From the NCBI RefSeq assembly GCF_051388935.1, contig NZ_JBPKBI010000012.1, forward strand, positions 124,001 to 188,000: DNA of 64,000 nucleotides, given 5' to 3'. A program made the translations under genes and the position numbers. The notes below the pieces were generated by a model that saw only the letters and a list, made by a program, of their open reading frames with translations, was not told where the DNA came from and made no database searches. Each line of letters starts with the position of its first letter. The stretch's first letter is position 1. Source of the stretch: Yinghuangia sp035454725. GTDB lineage: Bacteria; Actinomycetota; Actinomycetes; Streptomycetales; Streptomycetaceae. Shown here in pieces: positions 33,544-42,149 of the stretch.

Positions 33544-34317
33544 ATGAACACATTTGACCGCATGCGCCTGGACGGCAAGGTCGCCGTCATCACCGGCGGT
33601 GGCGGCGGGATCGGGCAGGTGTACGCCCGTGCGCTCGCCGATGCCGGTGCCTCGGTGGTGCTGGCCGACCTCGATGCCGCCCGCGCGGACGAGGCTGCCG
33701 CCACGCTGGCCAAGGACGGTTTCCAGGCGATCGGCGTGCAGGCCGACATCACCGACCGTGCGGCGACCGACGCCATGGCCGCCAAGGCGACGGAGGCGTT
33801 CGGCGGCATCGACATCCTGGTGAACAACGCGGCCCTGATGGCCGAGATCCCGCAGGTCGACATCCTCGACCTGCCCGCCGAGTGGTTCGACCGCGTCATG
33901 CGCGTCAACGTCCTCGGCGCGATCAACTGCATCGCGTCGGTCAAGGCGTCCATGGTCGAGCGCGGCGGCGGCCGGATCATCAACCAGGTCTCCGCGGGCG
34001 CCTTCCACCCCGGCGGCATCTACGGCGCCAGCAAGATCGCCCTGGTCAACCTCTCCGCCGGCTTCGCGCGCTCCCTCGGCCCGCTCGGCATCAACGTCAA
34101 CGCCATCGCTCCCGGCCTGGTCGAGAACGACGCCGCGTGGCGCAGCCTCCCGGCCGACCACCCCGGCCGCACGGCGCTCGCCGCCGCGATCCCCGGCAAG
34201 AAGTCCGCACCGGCGGAGGACCTGCTCGGCGTGCTTCTCCTGCTTGCCTCGCCGGCCGGCGAGTGGATCAACGGGCAGACCATCAGCGTCGACGGCGGCT
34301 GGGTCATGCGGCTCTGA
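33544..34317 (+). CDS. Short-chain dehydrogenase/reductase
   Basis: Classical SDR of 257 residues with TGGGGGIG, LADLDAARA (Asp for NAD), NNAALM, catalytic Ser in NQVSAGA and Tyr/Lys in YGASK; it ends with the usual GQTISVDGGW. The ATG uses CGGAGGA supplied by the IS605 left end. It begins a tight set with the dehydrogenase at 34397, the aldehyde dehydrogenase at 35445 and the decarboxylase-like gene at 36973. Substrate unknown. Confidence 0.9.
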   Translation: MNTFDRMRLDGKVAVITGGGGGIGQVYARALADAGASVVLADLDAARADEAAATLAKDGFQAIGVQADITDRAATDAMAAKATEAFGGIDILVNNAALMAEIPQVDILDLPAEWFDRVMRVNVLGAINCIASVKASMVERGGGRIINQVSAGAFHPGGIYGASKIALVNLSAGFARSLGPLGINVNAIAPGLVENDAAWRSLPADHPGRTALAAAIPGKKSAPAEDLLGVLLLLASPAGEWINGQTISVDGGWVMRL

Positions 34318-34396
34318 GCTCCTGAACACATCACCCGAACCGACGTGGGACGGGCCGCCGCAGACGGCTGCGGCGACGCGGCCGAGGAAGGAACCC

Positions 34397-35227
34397 ATGG
34401 AACGCATCGGCTTCATCGGACTGGGCAGCCAAGGCGCGCCGATGGCCCGGCGGATCGTCGAGGAGGGCTACCCGCTCACCCTGTGGGCGCGGCGGTCGGC
34501 CTCGACCGAGCCGTACGGCGACACCGCCGCCGTCGTCGCCGCGACACCGGCCGAGCTGGCGTCGCGCAGTGACATCGTGTGCCTGTGCGTCGTCGCGGAC
34601 GCCGATGTCGAGGACGTCCTGCTGCGCGAAGACGGGGTGTTCGCCGGTCTGGCGAGCGGCGGTGTCGTCGTGCTGCACTCCACGATCCACCCCGACACGT
34701 GCCGCAGGGTCGCCGAGGAGGCCGCCGCACGCGGGATCTCCGTCGTGGACGCCCCGGTCAGCGGCGGCGGGCAGGCCGCCGCCGAACGCCGGCTGCTGGT
34801 GATGGCCGGCGGAGCGAAGGAGGACGTCGAGCGCTGCCGTCCGGTGTTCGAGACCTTCGCCGACCCGGTCATCCACCTCGGCCCGCTCGGCAGCGGCCAG
34901 GCGGCCAAGGCGCTCAACAACTTCGTGTTCACCGTCCAGGTCGGGCTCGCCCTCGATACGTTCGCGCTCGCGGACGGCCTGGGCATGGACCGCGCGGCCG
35001 TGGCCCAGGTGCTCGCGAACGGCACCGGAGGCACGCGCGCCGCCGGAATCCTGGCCGCGTCCGGCTTCAACACCGCCGGGCTGCGCCAGGCACGGTCGCT
35101 GCTGCGCAAGGACGTCGACATCCTGCTCGACCTGGCCCGCGCGGGAGGCCCGGACGCGGACCCGGCAGGTTTGGCCGAGCTCGCGGAACGCACGCTGGCC
35201 GCACTGGAGAACCCGGACCCGGCCTGA
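34397..35227 (+). CDS. 3-hydroxyisobutyrate dehydrogenase-like oxidoreductase
   Basis: Beta-hydroxyacid dehydrogenase of 276 residues, cytosolic. N-terminal Rossmann motif GFIGLGSQGAPMA is at residues 4-16, substrate motif DAPVSGGGQAA near 119, and the helix with catalytic Lys is GSGQAAKALNN near 172. It oxidises short 3-hydroxy acids to semialdehydes in relatives, a reaction that would feed the aldehyde dehydrogenase encoded next. GAGGAAGG precedes the ATG. Confidence 0.88.
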   Translation: MERIGFIGLGSQGAPMARRIVEEGYPLTLWARRSASTEPYGDTAAVVAATPAELASRSDIVCLCVVADADVEDVLLREDGVFAGLASGGVVVLHSTIHPDTCRRVAEEAAARGISVVDAPVSGGGQAAAERRLLVMAGGAKEDVERCRPVFETFADPVIHLGPLGSGQAAKALNNFVFTVQVGLALDTFALADGLGMDRAAVAQVLANGTGGTRAAGILAASGFNTAGLRQARSLLRKDVDILLDLARAGGPDADPAGLAELAERTLAALENPDPA

Positions 35228-35243
35228 CCGCGCCCCGGTCAGG
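35223..35243 (+). terminator. Hairpin overlapping a stop codon
   Basis: Perfect 8-bp stem CCTGACCG-CGCCC-CGGTCAGG starting inside the last codons of the dehydrogenase gene. It may be a partial terminator or mRNA 3'-end stabiliser; a 217-bp spacer follows before the aldehyde dehydrogenase. Confidence 0.4.
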
Positions 35244-35444
35244 AGGCCGCGTCCCGCGGATCCCGGCGCCGTGCCACGCCTGTCGGAAGACCTCCACCAT
35301 CCCCGGAACGAACATCCTTTCCGTGCAAGCGAGTTCGCCGACCGACCGGAGACCACACGGTCGGGGCGTACGCGGCCGGCCGTTCGTTCCCCTCATCAGT
35401 TCTTCGTCCGGACTTCTCACGAGCACGAGACAAGGCGGTAGCCA

Positions 35445-36926
35445 ATGACCACCCCCTCCCCCGTCACCGGCGACCTCGGCGTCGCCCGGCCGCTCATCGA
35501 CGGATCCTGGCTCGACCAGGCCTCCCTGGGCGCCGCCGACGCCACCAACCCCTCCACCGCGCGCGTCGCCGGGTCCGTCGTGCTGAGCGGGCCGAAGGAG
35601 GTCGACGCGGCGGTCGCCGCCGCGACGGCGGCGTACCCGCAGTGGCGGGCGATGTCGCCGGACAAGCGCCGCCGGATCCTGCAGCGCGTCGAAGAGCTCA
35701 TGGAGGAGCGGGCGGGCGAACTCGCCCGGCTCAACTCCCTCGAAACCGGTGCCCCCATCTTCATGTCGACGCTGCTGGTGCAGCTCTGCGCCGGGTGGTT
35801 CGGCTACTACGCGGGCTGGGCCGACAAGCTCGAAGGCGCGACGATCCCGCCGAGCCCCGCGATGGTGCCGGGCCTCGACTACACCGTCCCGGAGCCGTAC
35901 GGCGTCGTCGGGATCATCCTGACCTGGAACGGCCCGATCGTCTCCGTCGGCATGAAGATCGCGCCGGCGCTCGCCGCGGGCAACTGCGTCGTGGTCAAGT
36001 CGCCGGACCTCGCGCCGTTCACCGTCGCCAAGTTCGCCGAGATCGCCCTGGAGGCCGGGCTGCCGCCCGGCGTACTGCACGTCCTGCCCGGCGGCCCCGA
36101 GGCCGGCGACCGGCTGGTACGCCACCCCGACGTCGCGATGATCTCGTTCACCGGCGGCATCCCCACCGCGAAGAAGATCCTCTCGGCCGCGAGCGACACC
36201 CTCAAGCCGGTCCTGACGGAGCTGGGCGGCAAGACCGCGAGCATCGTCTTCCCCGACGCCGACCTGGACGCCGCGACGACCGAGGTCGCGCGCTCCTTCT
36301 GCAACCTCGCCGGCCAGGGGTGCAACCTGACCACCCGCCTGCTGGTCCACCGCGACGTGTACGACCGGGTCGTCGAGTCGACCGTCGCCGCGGCGACGGC
36401 GCTGCGGCCGGGCGACCCGTTCGCCGCAGGCACCGGTCTCGGCCCGGTCATCAACGCCGCCGCCCGTGAGCGGATCCTCGGCGTGATCGAACGCGCCGGC
36501 AAGGACGCGCGCCTGGTCGCCGGCGGCCACGCCGCGGATCCCGCGTCGCTGGGCGAGGAGGTCCGCGACGGTTTCTTCGTCGAACCCACGGTCTTCGCGG
36601 ACGTCGACCCCGCGAGCGACGTCGCCCAGAACGAGGTCTTCGGACCGGTCCTGTCGATCATCCCCTTCGGCAGCGAGGAGGAGGCCGTCGCCATCGCGAA
36701 CGGCACCGTCTACGGCCTGGGCACCACGCTCCAGACCCGCGACTCCTCGCGCGTGCAGCGCCTCGTCCCGCAGCTCCAGTCCGGCAGTGTCAACGTCAAC
36801 GGCTCCTCCACCCAGCCGCCCGGCGCTCCGTTCGGCGGCTACAAGTACAGCGGTTCCGGACGCGAAGGCGGCCGCGAGGGCCTGTACGAATTCCTCCAGA
36901 CGAAGAACGTGTTCATCCGCATCTGA
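35445..36926 (+). CDS. Aldehyde dehydrogenase family protein
   Basis: NAD(P)-dependent aldehyde dehydrogenase of 493 residues, usual length. General base Glu259 is in TELGGK, nucleophile Cys293 in GQGCNLTT, and cofactor segments ILTWNGPI and FTGGIPTAKKI are present, with the C-terminal GGYKYSGSGREGG. It oxidises an aldehyde to its acid, plausibly the product of the dehydrogenase upstream. A weak ribosome binding site (GGCGGTAGCC) precedes the ATG. Confidence 0.92.
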   Translation: MTTPSPVTGDLGVARPLIDGSWLDQASLGAADATNPSTARVAGSVVLSGPKEVDAAVAAATAAYPQWRAMSPDKRRRILQRVEELMEERAGELARLNSLETGAPIFMSTLLVQLCAGWFGYYAGWADKLEGATIPPSPAMVPGLDYTVPEPYGVVGIILTWNGPIVSVGMKIAPALAAGNCVVVKSPDLAPFTVAKFAEIALEAGLPPGVLHVLPGGPEAGDRLVRHPDVAMISFTGGIPTAKKILSAASDTLKPVLTELGGKTASIVFPDADLDAATTEVARSFCNLAGQGCNLTTRLLVHRDVYDRVVESTVAAATALRPGDPFAAGTGLGPVINAAARERILGVIERAGKDARLVAGGHAADPASLGEEVRDGFFVEPTVFADVDPASDVAQNEVFGPVLSIIPFGSEEEAVAIANGTVYGLGTTLQTRDSSRVQRLVPQLQSGSVNVNGSSTQPPGAPFGGYKYSGSGREGGREGLYEFLQTKNVFIRI

Positions 36927-36972
36927 CACCGCCGATCCGCAGCGAACTTCCTTTGGACGACAGGAGACAGTC

Positions 36973-37740
36973 ATGGACGAGGGACGCGCCGAGCGCATCG
37001 GCGCCGAGGTGCTGGAACACGAACTCCCACCGGCGACAACGCCGTTCGGTCAGGCCTCACGCGAGTTCCTGTACGGCGGAGTCTGGTCTCGGCCCGGCTT
37101 GTCCCGGCGGGACCGCAGATGGATCACCCTGACCTGCGCCGCGGCCGCCGACGCGCCCGGCCCCATCGACGAGCATGTCTACGCCGCCCTCGCGAGCGGT
37201 GACATGGACCTGACCGCGATGCTGGAATTCGTCCTGCACTTCGCGGTCTACAACGGCTGGCCCAAGGCGTCCCACCTGGAGGGCAGCATCGCCAAGGCGT
37301 GGGCGCGCCTGCACCAGGAGCGCGGCGAGGAGCCGCCGCCGTGGCCGACTCTCGACTACGACACACTCGGCCCCGGCGACTGGGAGGCCCGCCAGGCGCG
37401 CGGCACCGCGGAGTTCATCGACGTCAACCTGTGCCCGGCGCCGCCGCCCACGTCGCCGTACCGCCATGCGGGCATCCTCAACTTCGTCTTCGGCCACGTC
37501 TGGCAGCGCCCCGGCCTCACCCGCCGCGACCGCCGCCTGATCACCGTTCCGAGCGTCGCCCTGTGCGACGCGGCGACCCCCTTGGCCTCGCACGTCACGT
37601 CGGCGCTCCACTCCGGCGACCTGACCAAGGAGGAAATGGACGAACTGGTCCTCCAGTTCGCGGCCTACTACGGCTTCGCCAAGGGCCAGGCCCTGGCCGA
37701 CGCGGTCGAAGCCGCGTGGGCGGCCCGTCCGGACGCCTGA
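36973..37740 (+). CDS. Two-domain carboxymuconolactone decarboxylase-like protein
   Basis: Protein of 255 residues made of two CMD/AhpD-type helical modules. In the first, LSRRDRRWITLTCAAAAD is followed by IDEHVYAALASGD; in the second, LTRRDRRLITVPSVALCD is followed by LASHVTSALHSGD. The repeat shows an internal duplication. CMD proteins catalyse decarboxylation in aromatic ring-cleavage pathways or act as peroxidase-like reductases; these copies lack the CxxC typical of AhpD, so decarboxylase or isomerase chemistry is more likely. AGGAGA precedes the ATG. Last gene of the operon. Confidence 0.85.
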   Translation: MDEGRAERIGAEVLEHELPPATTPFGQASREFLYGGVWSRPGLSRRDRRWITLTCAAAADAPGPIDEHVYAALASGDMDLTAMLEFVLHFAVYNGWPKASHLEGSIAKAWARLHQERGEEPPPWPTLDYDTLGPGDWEARQARGTAEFIDVNLCPAPPPTSPYRHAGILNFVFGHVWQRPGLTRRDRRLITVPSVALCDAATPLASHVTSALHSGDLTKEEMDELVLQFAAYYGFAKGQALADAVEAAWAARPDA

Positions 37741-37753
37741 CACACCCTGGGTC

Positions 37754-37791
37754 GGCCGGCCGGGCCGCGCGGTCATGCGGCCCGGCCGGCC
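37754..37791 (+). terminator. Operon-ending terminator
   Basis: Perfect 15-bp stem GGCCGGCCGGGCCGC / GCGGCCCGGCCGGCC with an 8-nt loop, 14 bp after the last stop of the aldehyde dehydrogenase operon. Confidence 0.75.
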
Positions 37792-37978
37792 CGCCGCCGC
37801 CGTGTCGGCGGACTCCCGCCGCCCCGGCCGGTATGGCCCGATGTGCGTTCCCGCCACGCCGGCGCGGCCCATCCGGGCAAAACGCAACAAATGCCTTCGG
37901 CGCCCCGCGGCCCCACAGGACCCGTTCGGCGGGCGCGTCACCGCTTTCGCGTCCGGCCGCGCGTGGCACGATCGGCCG

Positions 37979-38866
37979 ATGCTCAGCGTTCTGTTCGCCA
38001 TCCTGACGTCCCTGAGCAACGGCACCGCGTCCGTGTTGCAGCGGCGTGCGGCGTCGACGGTCGATTCGCGCAAAGCCCTGCACGCCTCGCTGATCACGGA
38101 GCTGGTGCGCCGCCGGGTCTGGCTCGCGGGCATCGGGCTGGTGATCGTCGCCGCCGCGTGCCAGGCGATCGCGTTGGCGACCGGTCCGATCTCGATCGTG
38201 CAGCCGATCTTCGTGATCGAGTTGCCCGCGACGCTGATCCTGGGATCGCTCGTCTTCCGGCGCCGGCTGCCGCCGTCGGCGTGGCTCGGCGTCGCAGCGG
38301 CCACCGGCGGCCTCGCGCTGGCGCTGGCATCCGCGTCGCCGGACGGCGGTACGGCGGGCGTCCCGTCGTGGCGGTGGGTGCCCGCCCTCATCGCGACAGG
38401 CGGCGCGATCGTGGTGCTGGCCGCGGTGGGGATCCGCGTCAGGGGGGAGGTACGCGCCGCCGCGTTCGGTCTCGCCGCCGCGTTCGGCTACGCGCTGACG
38501 GCGGCGCTGCTCAAGGACGCGACCGCACAACGGCACGGGGGCCTCGCCGAGCTCTTCTCCGCGTGGCAGCTCTACGCGACCGCCGCGGTGGGCGTCGCGT
38601 CGCTCTTCCTGCTCCAGAACGCCCTCCAGGCCGGGTCGCTGGCCGCGTCCCAGCCCATGCTGACACTCGGCGACGCGCTGCTGAGCACGGTCTTCGGGGT
38701 CGTGCTGTTCTCCGAGAGCGTGCGCCTGGGCTGGTGGCTGGTGCCCGAGGTGATCGGTGTCGGTGCGATCGCGTTCGGGTGCGTGCTCTTGGCGCACAAC
38801 CTGCCGACGGCGGCCCCCGAGCAGACGCCCGCCGTCCCGGAACCCGCCGTTCCCCCGAACCGCTGA
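37979..38866 (+). CDS. DMT-type (EamA-like) membrane transporter
   Basis: Integral membrane protein of 295 residues with about nine or ten hydrophobic segments (for example GIGLVIVAAACQAIALAT, VPALIATGGAIVVLAAVGI, VIGVGAIAFGCVLLAHNL), arranged as two similar halves. It matches the actinobacterial DMT group starting MLSVLFAILTSLSNGTASVLQRRA. Likely exports a small metabolite; the substrate is unknown. No clear ribosome binding site precedes the ATG (GATCGGCCG). Confidence 0.85.
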   Translation: MLSVLFAILTSLSNGTASVLQRRAASTVDSRKALHASLITELVRRRVWLAGIGLVIVAAACQAIALATGPISIVQPIFVIELPATLILGSLVFRRRLPPSAWLGVAAATGGLALALASASPDGGTAGVPSWRWVPALIATGGAIVVLAAVGIRVRGEVRAAAFGLAAAFGYALTAALLKDATAQRHGGLAELFSAWQLYATAAVGVASLFLLQNALQAGSLAASQPMLTLGDALLSTVFGVVLFSESVRLGWWLVPEVIGVGAIAFGCVLLAHNLPTAAPEQTPAVPEPAVPPNR

Positions 38867-38934
38867 CGGCCTCTCCGGCGGCTTGTCGGGGATCTTCCCG
38901 CATGCGCGCATCGGCCGCCTTTTAAGCTGCGGTC

Positions 38935-39582
38935 ATGACCACTGGATCTGCTTCTCCGGCGCAGGGCCTCGACGCCCTGCTCGCCGGCAACCGCCGCTTC
39001 GTCGCCGGAGCCCCGCGCCACCCCAACCAGGACGCCGCCCGACGTACCGAAATCGAGCCGGGGCAAACGCCGTTCGCGGTGCTGCTGGGCTGCTCCGACT
39101 CCCGTCTGGCCGCCGAGATCATCTTCGACCAGGGCCTGGGCGATCTGTTCGTGGTCCGCACCGCCGGCCACGTGCTCGGCCCGGAGGTGCTGGGCAGCAT
39201 CGAGTACGGAACCAGCGTCCTCGACTGCTCCCTCGTGGTCGTGCTCGGGCACGACTCCTGCGGGGCGGTCGCCGCGGCCCGCGCGGCGATCGACGAGGGC
39301 GCGGCTGCCCCGGGCTACGTCCGGGACGTCGTCGAACGCGTCACCCCCAGCGTGCTGGCCGCACGATCCGCGGGCCTGCACGCCGACAGCGACTTCATCG
39401 ACGAGCACATCCGCCGCACCGTGGACCTGCTGCTGGAGCGTTCCCGCGTGCTGAACGACCAGGTCGCCGCCGGCCAAGCGGCGGTGGTGGGTCTCGCGTA
39501 CCGGCTCTCGGAAGGCAGCGCCCGCCTGGTCACCGCGCGGGGCCTCCCCGCTCCCGCACCGGACGACACCCCGGTCGGCTGA
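38935..39582 (+). CDS. Beta-class carbonic anhydrase
   Basis: Zinc enzyme interconverting CO2 and bicarbonate, 215 residues, cytosolic. Zinc ligands Cys53 (GCSDSR), His106 and Cys109 (GHDSCGAV) and the Asp55-Arg57 dyad are all in place. Length is standard for the class. It follows the transporter by 68 bp on the same strand, so co-transcription is possible. Its stop codon lies in the loop of a strong terminator hairpin. Confidence 0.93.
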   Translation: MTTGSASPAQGLDALLAGNRRFVAGAPRHPNQDAARRTEIEPGQTPFAVLLGCSDSRLAAEIIFDQGLGDLFVVRTAGHVLGPEVLGSIEYGTSVLDCSLVVVLGHDSCGAVAAARAAIDEGAAAPGYVRDVVERVTPSVLAARSAGLHADSDFIDEHIRRTVDLLLERSRVLNDQVAAGQAAVVGLAYRLSEGSARLVTARGLPAPAPDDTPVG

Positions 39583-39597
39583 GCCGACCGGGGTGTC
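39565..39597. terminator. Terminator whose loop is the stop codon
   Basis: Perfect 15-bp stem GACACCCCGGTCGGC / GCCGACCGGGGTGTC with the 3-nt loop TGA (39580-39582), which is the carbonic anhydrase stop. The right arm also touches the stop of the convergent ArsR-like gene. Confidence 0.75.
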
Positions 39598-39871
39598 AGT
39601 CGTGCGGGTCCTGACCGCTGACCCGGTGGTCGGCGTGACTCAGCGCCTCCAGCACGAGTCGGCGCAGGTGCCCGTCGCTGAGCCGGCAGAGCATGCGCCG
39701 GCCTTCGCGCCGGGTGTCGACCAGCCCGGCGAGACGCAGCTTCGCGAGACGCCGGCTGACCGCCGGGCGGGCGGCTCCGCAGCGGTCGGCCGGCGTCCCC
39801 ACGTCTGACTCGTCCTGGGCCGGCAGCCACGGCAGGTGCGGCCGCGTGGCGTCGGACAGCAGCGCGAACAC
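39596..39871 (-). CDS. ArsR-type regulator, probably decaying
   Basis: Winged-helix regulator of about 91 residues (FALLSDATR..., CGAARPAVSRRLAKLRLAGLVDTRREGRRMLCRLSDGH). The only in-frame start is GTG 39871, which cuts the usual first dozen residues; a TAG closes the frame near 40001. Against the family pattern several positions look damaged: Pro where helix Leu is expected (RPHLPWLPAQ, GTPADR) and Arg-Arg for Gln-His in the recognition helix. It may be a pseudogene. Metal or redox sensing cannot be assigned. Confidence 0.6.
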   Translation of the reverse strand: MFALLSDATRPHLPWLPAQDESDVGTPADRCGAARPAVSRRLAKLRLAGLVDTRREGRRMLCRLSDGHLRRLVLEALSHADHRVSGQDPHD

Positions 39872-40062
39872 GGCGGTTGCCTCGGCAAGCCGCGCGTTGT
39901 CCGGCCGGCGGCCGGCCTCCTCACGGCCGTCGGCGTGCTCGGCGGCGTCACGCTCGTGTCCGCCGCAACCGCCGCGCGCCGGTGGCCGGCCGAGGGCGGC
40001 CTACCGCCGCTGACACGGACTCGGGGAGGAGCCCGTGTTGGCTCCGGGGGCGGCGGCGGGGG

Positions 40063-41721
40063 TCAGCGCCGCATTCCGATGCGGTCCCAGAGCACCAGGC
40101 CGTCGTTGAACAGTTGCATGCCGGTCAGGCCGGGGCCGGTGACGGCTCCGGCCAGTGCCTCCTGGAAGACGAACATCGGGACGTCGTTGATGAGGCGGAC
40201 CTGCACGCGCGTGTACGCCTCGGTGCGTACGGCGCGGTCGGCCGACAGCCGTGCGGCTTCCAAGGCGGCGTCGACCTCGGGGTTCTGGTAACCCGTCAGG
40301 TTGGACTGGCCGCTCTTCGAGTGCAGGAACTGGTACAGCGTGGGCTCCGCGTCTTCGGCCCACAGGCTGTATATCGCCATGTCGAAGTCCAGGTCGAACA
40401 GCACGCGCTGGGTGTAGCCGGGGATGTCGTCCACTTCGAGGCCGATGGTCACGGCTTTGTTCGACGCGGTCTCGACGCGGTCCTTCACGTACTCCGCGAT
40501 CGCCACGGCCTTCGGGTTGCTGGGCACCGCGAAGGTGATCGCGACGGGCCGGCGGCCGTTGTCGGTGATCGCCGCGAACATCGACGCCGCTCGGACGGGA
40601 TCGTTCTCCGGCACGGCCAACTGGATGTTGGCGAGCGGCGACGACGAGTCGAAGATGCCTTGTGCCGGGCGCCCCTTGCCGTCGCTGAAGCGCCGGTTGA
40701 TCTCGTCGGTGCTCAAGGAGAGCGCCACGGCGCGTCGCAACTCCGGATCCGTGAGGACGCGGCCGGGTTGCGCGCGTGTGTTGAAGGCGATCATCTGGCC
40801 GCCGTTGAGCGGAATCTCGTCGACGGACAGGCCGAGTTCACGCGCTTCGGCGAGCATGATCGGGTCGCTGGTCACGACGGCGTCCGCCTCGCCGGAGTCG
40901 ATCTTCCTGGCGGCGACGCCGGTGTCGGCGTCCACACGGAAGGTCAGCGTGTCCAGGTACGGCCTGTCCCGCTGCCAGTAGCGGGCGTTGCGCTCGAACG
41001 TCATGTGGCTGCCGGGCACCCATGCGCTCAGCGTGTAGGGCCCGGCACCCACGGGTGCGGTGCGTGATGCCGCGAGTGATTCGGCCGATTCAAGGGTGCG
41101 CGGTGACGGGACGAAGTTGAGCGAGTGCGCGATGGTGCGGTCGAAGTTCGCGTTGGGCGACGGCAGTTCGATGGTGAGCCGCAGGGCGTCGACGACGGTG
41201 AGCCGGAGTGGTTGGACGACCGCGGCAGCGGCCGAGCGCAGGGCGGGGTCCAGGTGCTTCTGCCACGCGCGTTTGACGGCCTCGGCGTCCAGCGGTGTGC
41301 CGTCGGTGAAGGTGATCCCGCTCCTGACGGCCAGCGTCCAGACACGGGCTTCGCGGTCGGGTACGAGAGACTCGGCCATCTGCGGGCGCACGGTGCCGGT
41401 GGCGGGGTCGCTCCACAGCAGAACGTCGTACAGCGCCGAAAGCCTGCTGCCGTCCGCCTGGTTCGCGACGTTCGCGGTGTACGGGTCGAGGCCGCGGGCG
41501 TCGCCGGGCAGCAGGACGGTGGCGGCACCGCCGTGCTGCGGGGTGCCGTCCGGCTCGGGGGCGTCGCCCGAGGACTGCGTGCATGCGACAGCCAGGAGCA
41601 GCGCCGCCGCGCAGGCGGCGGTGCGAAACATGCGCAGGGAACGCCCGAGGTTCCCGCGTCGGCGGCCGTGCCGGTGTCCGTGTCCGTGCCGGTGTCCGTG
41701 TCCGTGCTGGTGCGCCGACAT
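40063..41721 (-). CDS. Family-5 extracellular solute-binding lipoprotein with His-rich leader
   Basis: Peptide-type binding lipoprotein of 552 residues, paralogue of the one at 28401 (shared FTDGTPLDAEAVKRAW-like, TLYQFLHSKSG and LTGYQNPEVDAALEAA segments). ATG 41721 has GGAGG 10 nt upstream. The first 30 residues are unusual: HQHGHGHRHGHGHRHG repeats before the hydrophobic core, then lipobox LAVAC with Cys47. The DNA shows an 18-bp tandem repeat there. The leader would be removed on processing. An internal start (MFRTAAC) is possible but has no ribosome binding site. No permease genes are adjacent. Confidence 0.88.
   Translation of the reverse strand: MSAHQHGHGHRHGHGHRHGRRRGNLGRSLRMFRTAACAAALLLAVACTQSSGDAPEPDGTPQHGGAATVLLPGDARGLDPYTANVANQADGSRLSALYDVLLWSDPATGTVRPQMAESLVPDREARVWTLAVRSGITFTDGTPLDAEAVKRAWQKHLDPALRSAAAAVVQPLRLTVVDALRLTIELPSPNANFDRTIAHSLNFVPSPRTLESAESLAASRTAPVGAGPYTLSAWVPGSHMTFERNARYWQRDRPYLDTLTFRVDADTGVAARKIDSGEADAVVTSDPIMLAEARELGLSVDEIPLNGGQMIAFNTRAQPGRVLTDPELRRAVALSLSTDEINRRFSDGKGRPAQGIFDSSSPLANIQLAVPENDPVRAASMFAAITDNGRRPVAITFAVPSNPKAVAIAEYVKDRVETASNKAVTIGLEVDDIPGYTQRVLFDLDFDMAIYSLWAEDAEPTLYQFLHSKSGQSNLTGYQNPEVDAALEAARLSADRAVRTEAYTRVQVRLINDVPMFVFQEALAGAVTGPGLTGMQLFNDGLVLWDRIGMRR
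41666..41712. repeat. 18-bp tandem repeat encoding the His-rich leader
   Basis: Unit CCGTGCCGGTGTCCGTGT occurs twice perfectly (41666-41683, 41684-41701) and a third time in part. On the minus strand each copy adds six residues of the GHGHRH pattern. The unit length keeps the frame, so copy-number change would only lengthen the leader. Confidence 0.8.
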
Positions 41722-41837
41722 GAGTTTGCGGCCTCCGGTTTGTCGGCGGTGGAGCGCGCGTGCGCTGATCGGCCGCTGTGGCGCCCCGCTGACGGTCCGG
41801 CGACTATGCAGCATCGGTTCTCGGAACTCAATATGAA

Positions 41838-41861
41838 AACCAAGTTTTCGAAAACTCGGTT
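41838..41861. promoter_or_regulatory. 24-bp near-perfect palindrome
   Basis: Half sites AACCAAGTTTTC and GAAAACTCGGTT are symmetric at 11 of 12 positions, with the core GTTTTCGAAAAC perfect. It lies between the divergent binding protein (start 41721) and amidohydrolase (start 42150) genes in an A+T-richer stretch. A strong repressor-type operator candidate. The remaining 41862-42149 spacer shows no gene. Confidence 0.6.
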
Positions 41862-42149
41862 CTCCCTGAGGTCGGCCGCAGCGGACCGCTCCTCGCGCAC
41901 GGCACCCGAGGGCCTGGCGGAACGCTGTTTATTGGGCTCCGTCTGATTTCTTGGCGATCTCACCGGGGCGCCATCTGCGGATCCGAGCGAGTCGTACATC
42001 ACTTCCCAGGCCGAGGAGACCCAAGAACACTGACAAAAGCTGCAAATCATCGCGCGGCCGACCTGGTTGGCGCTCGGCATATCTAGACGGCGTCGTACTT
42101 TCTTGCTTACCTTGAGGACAGCAGCCCTGCACGATCTTTGGAGGCAGCC

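Noticed and set aside
41862..42149. Small minus-strand frame before the amidohydrolase gene
   Set aside because: No start signal or recognisable motif, and it overlaps the likely promoter of the amidohydrolase.
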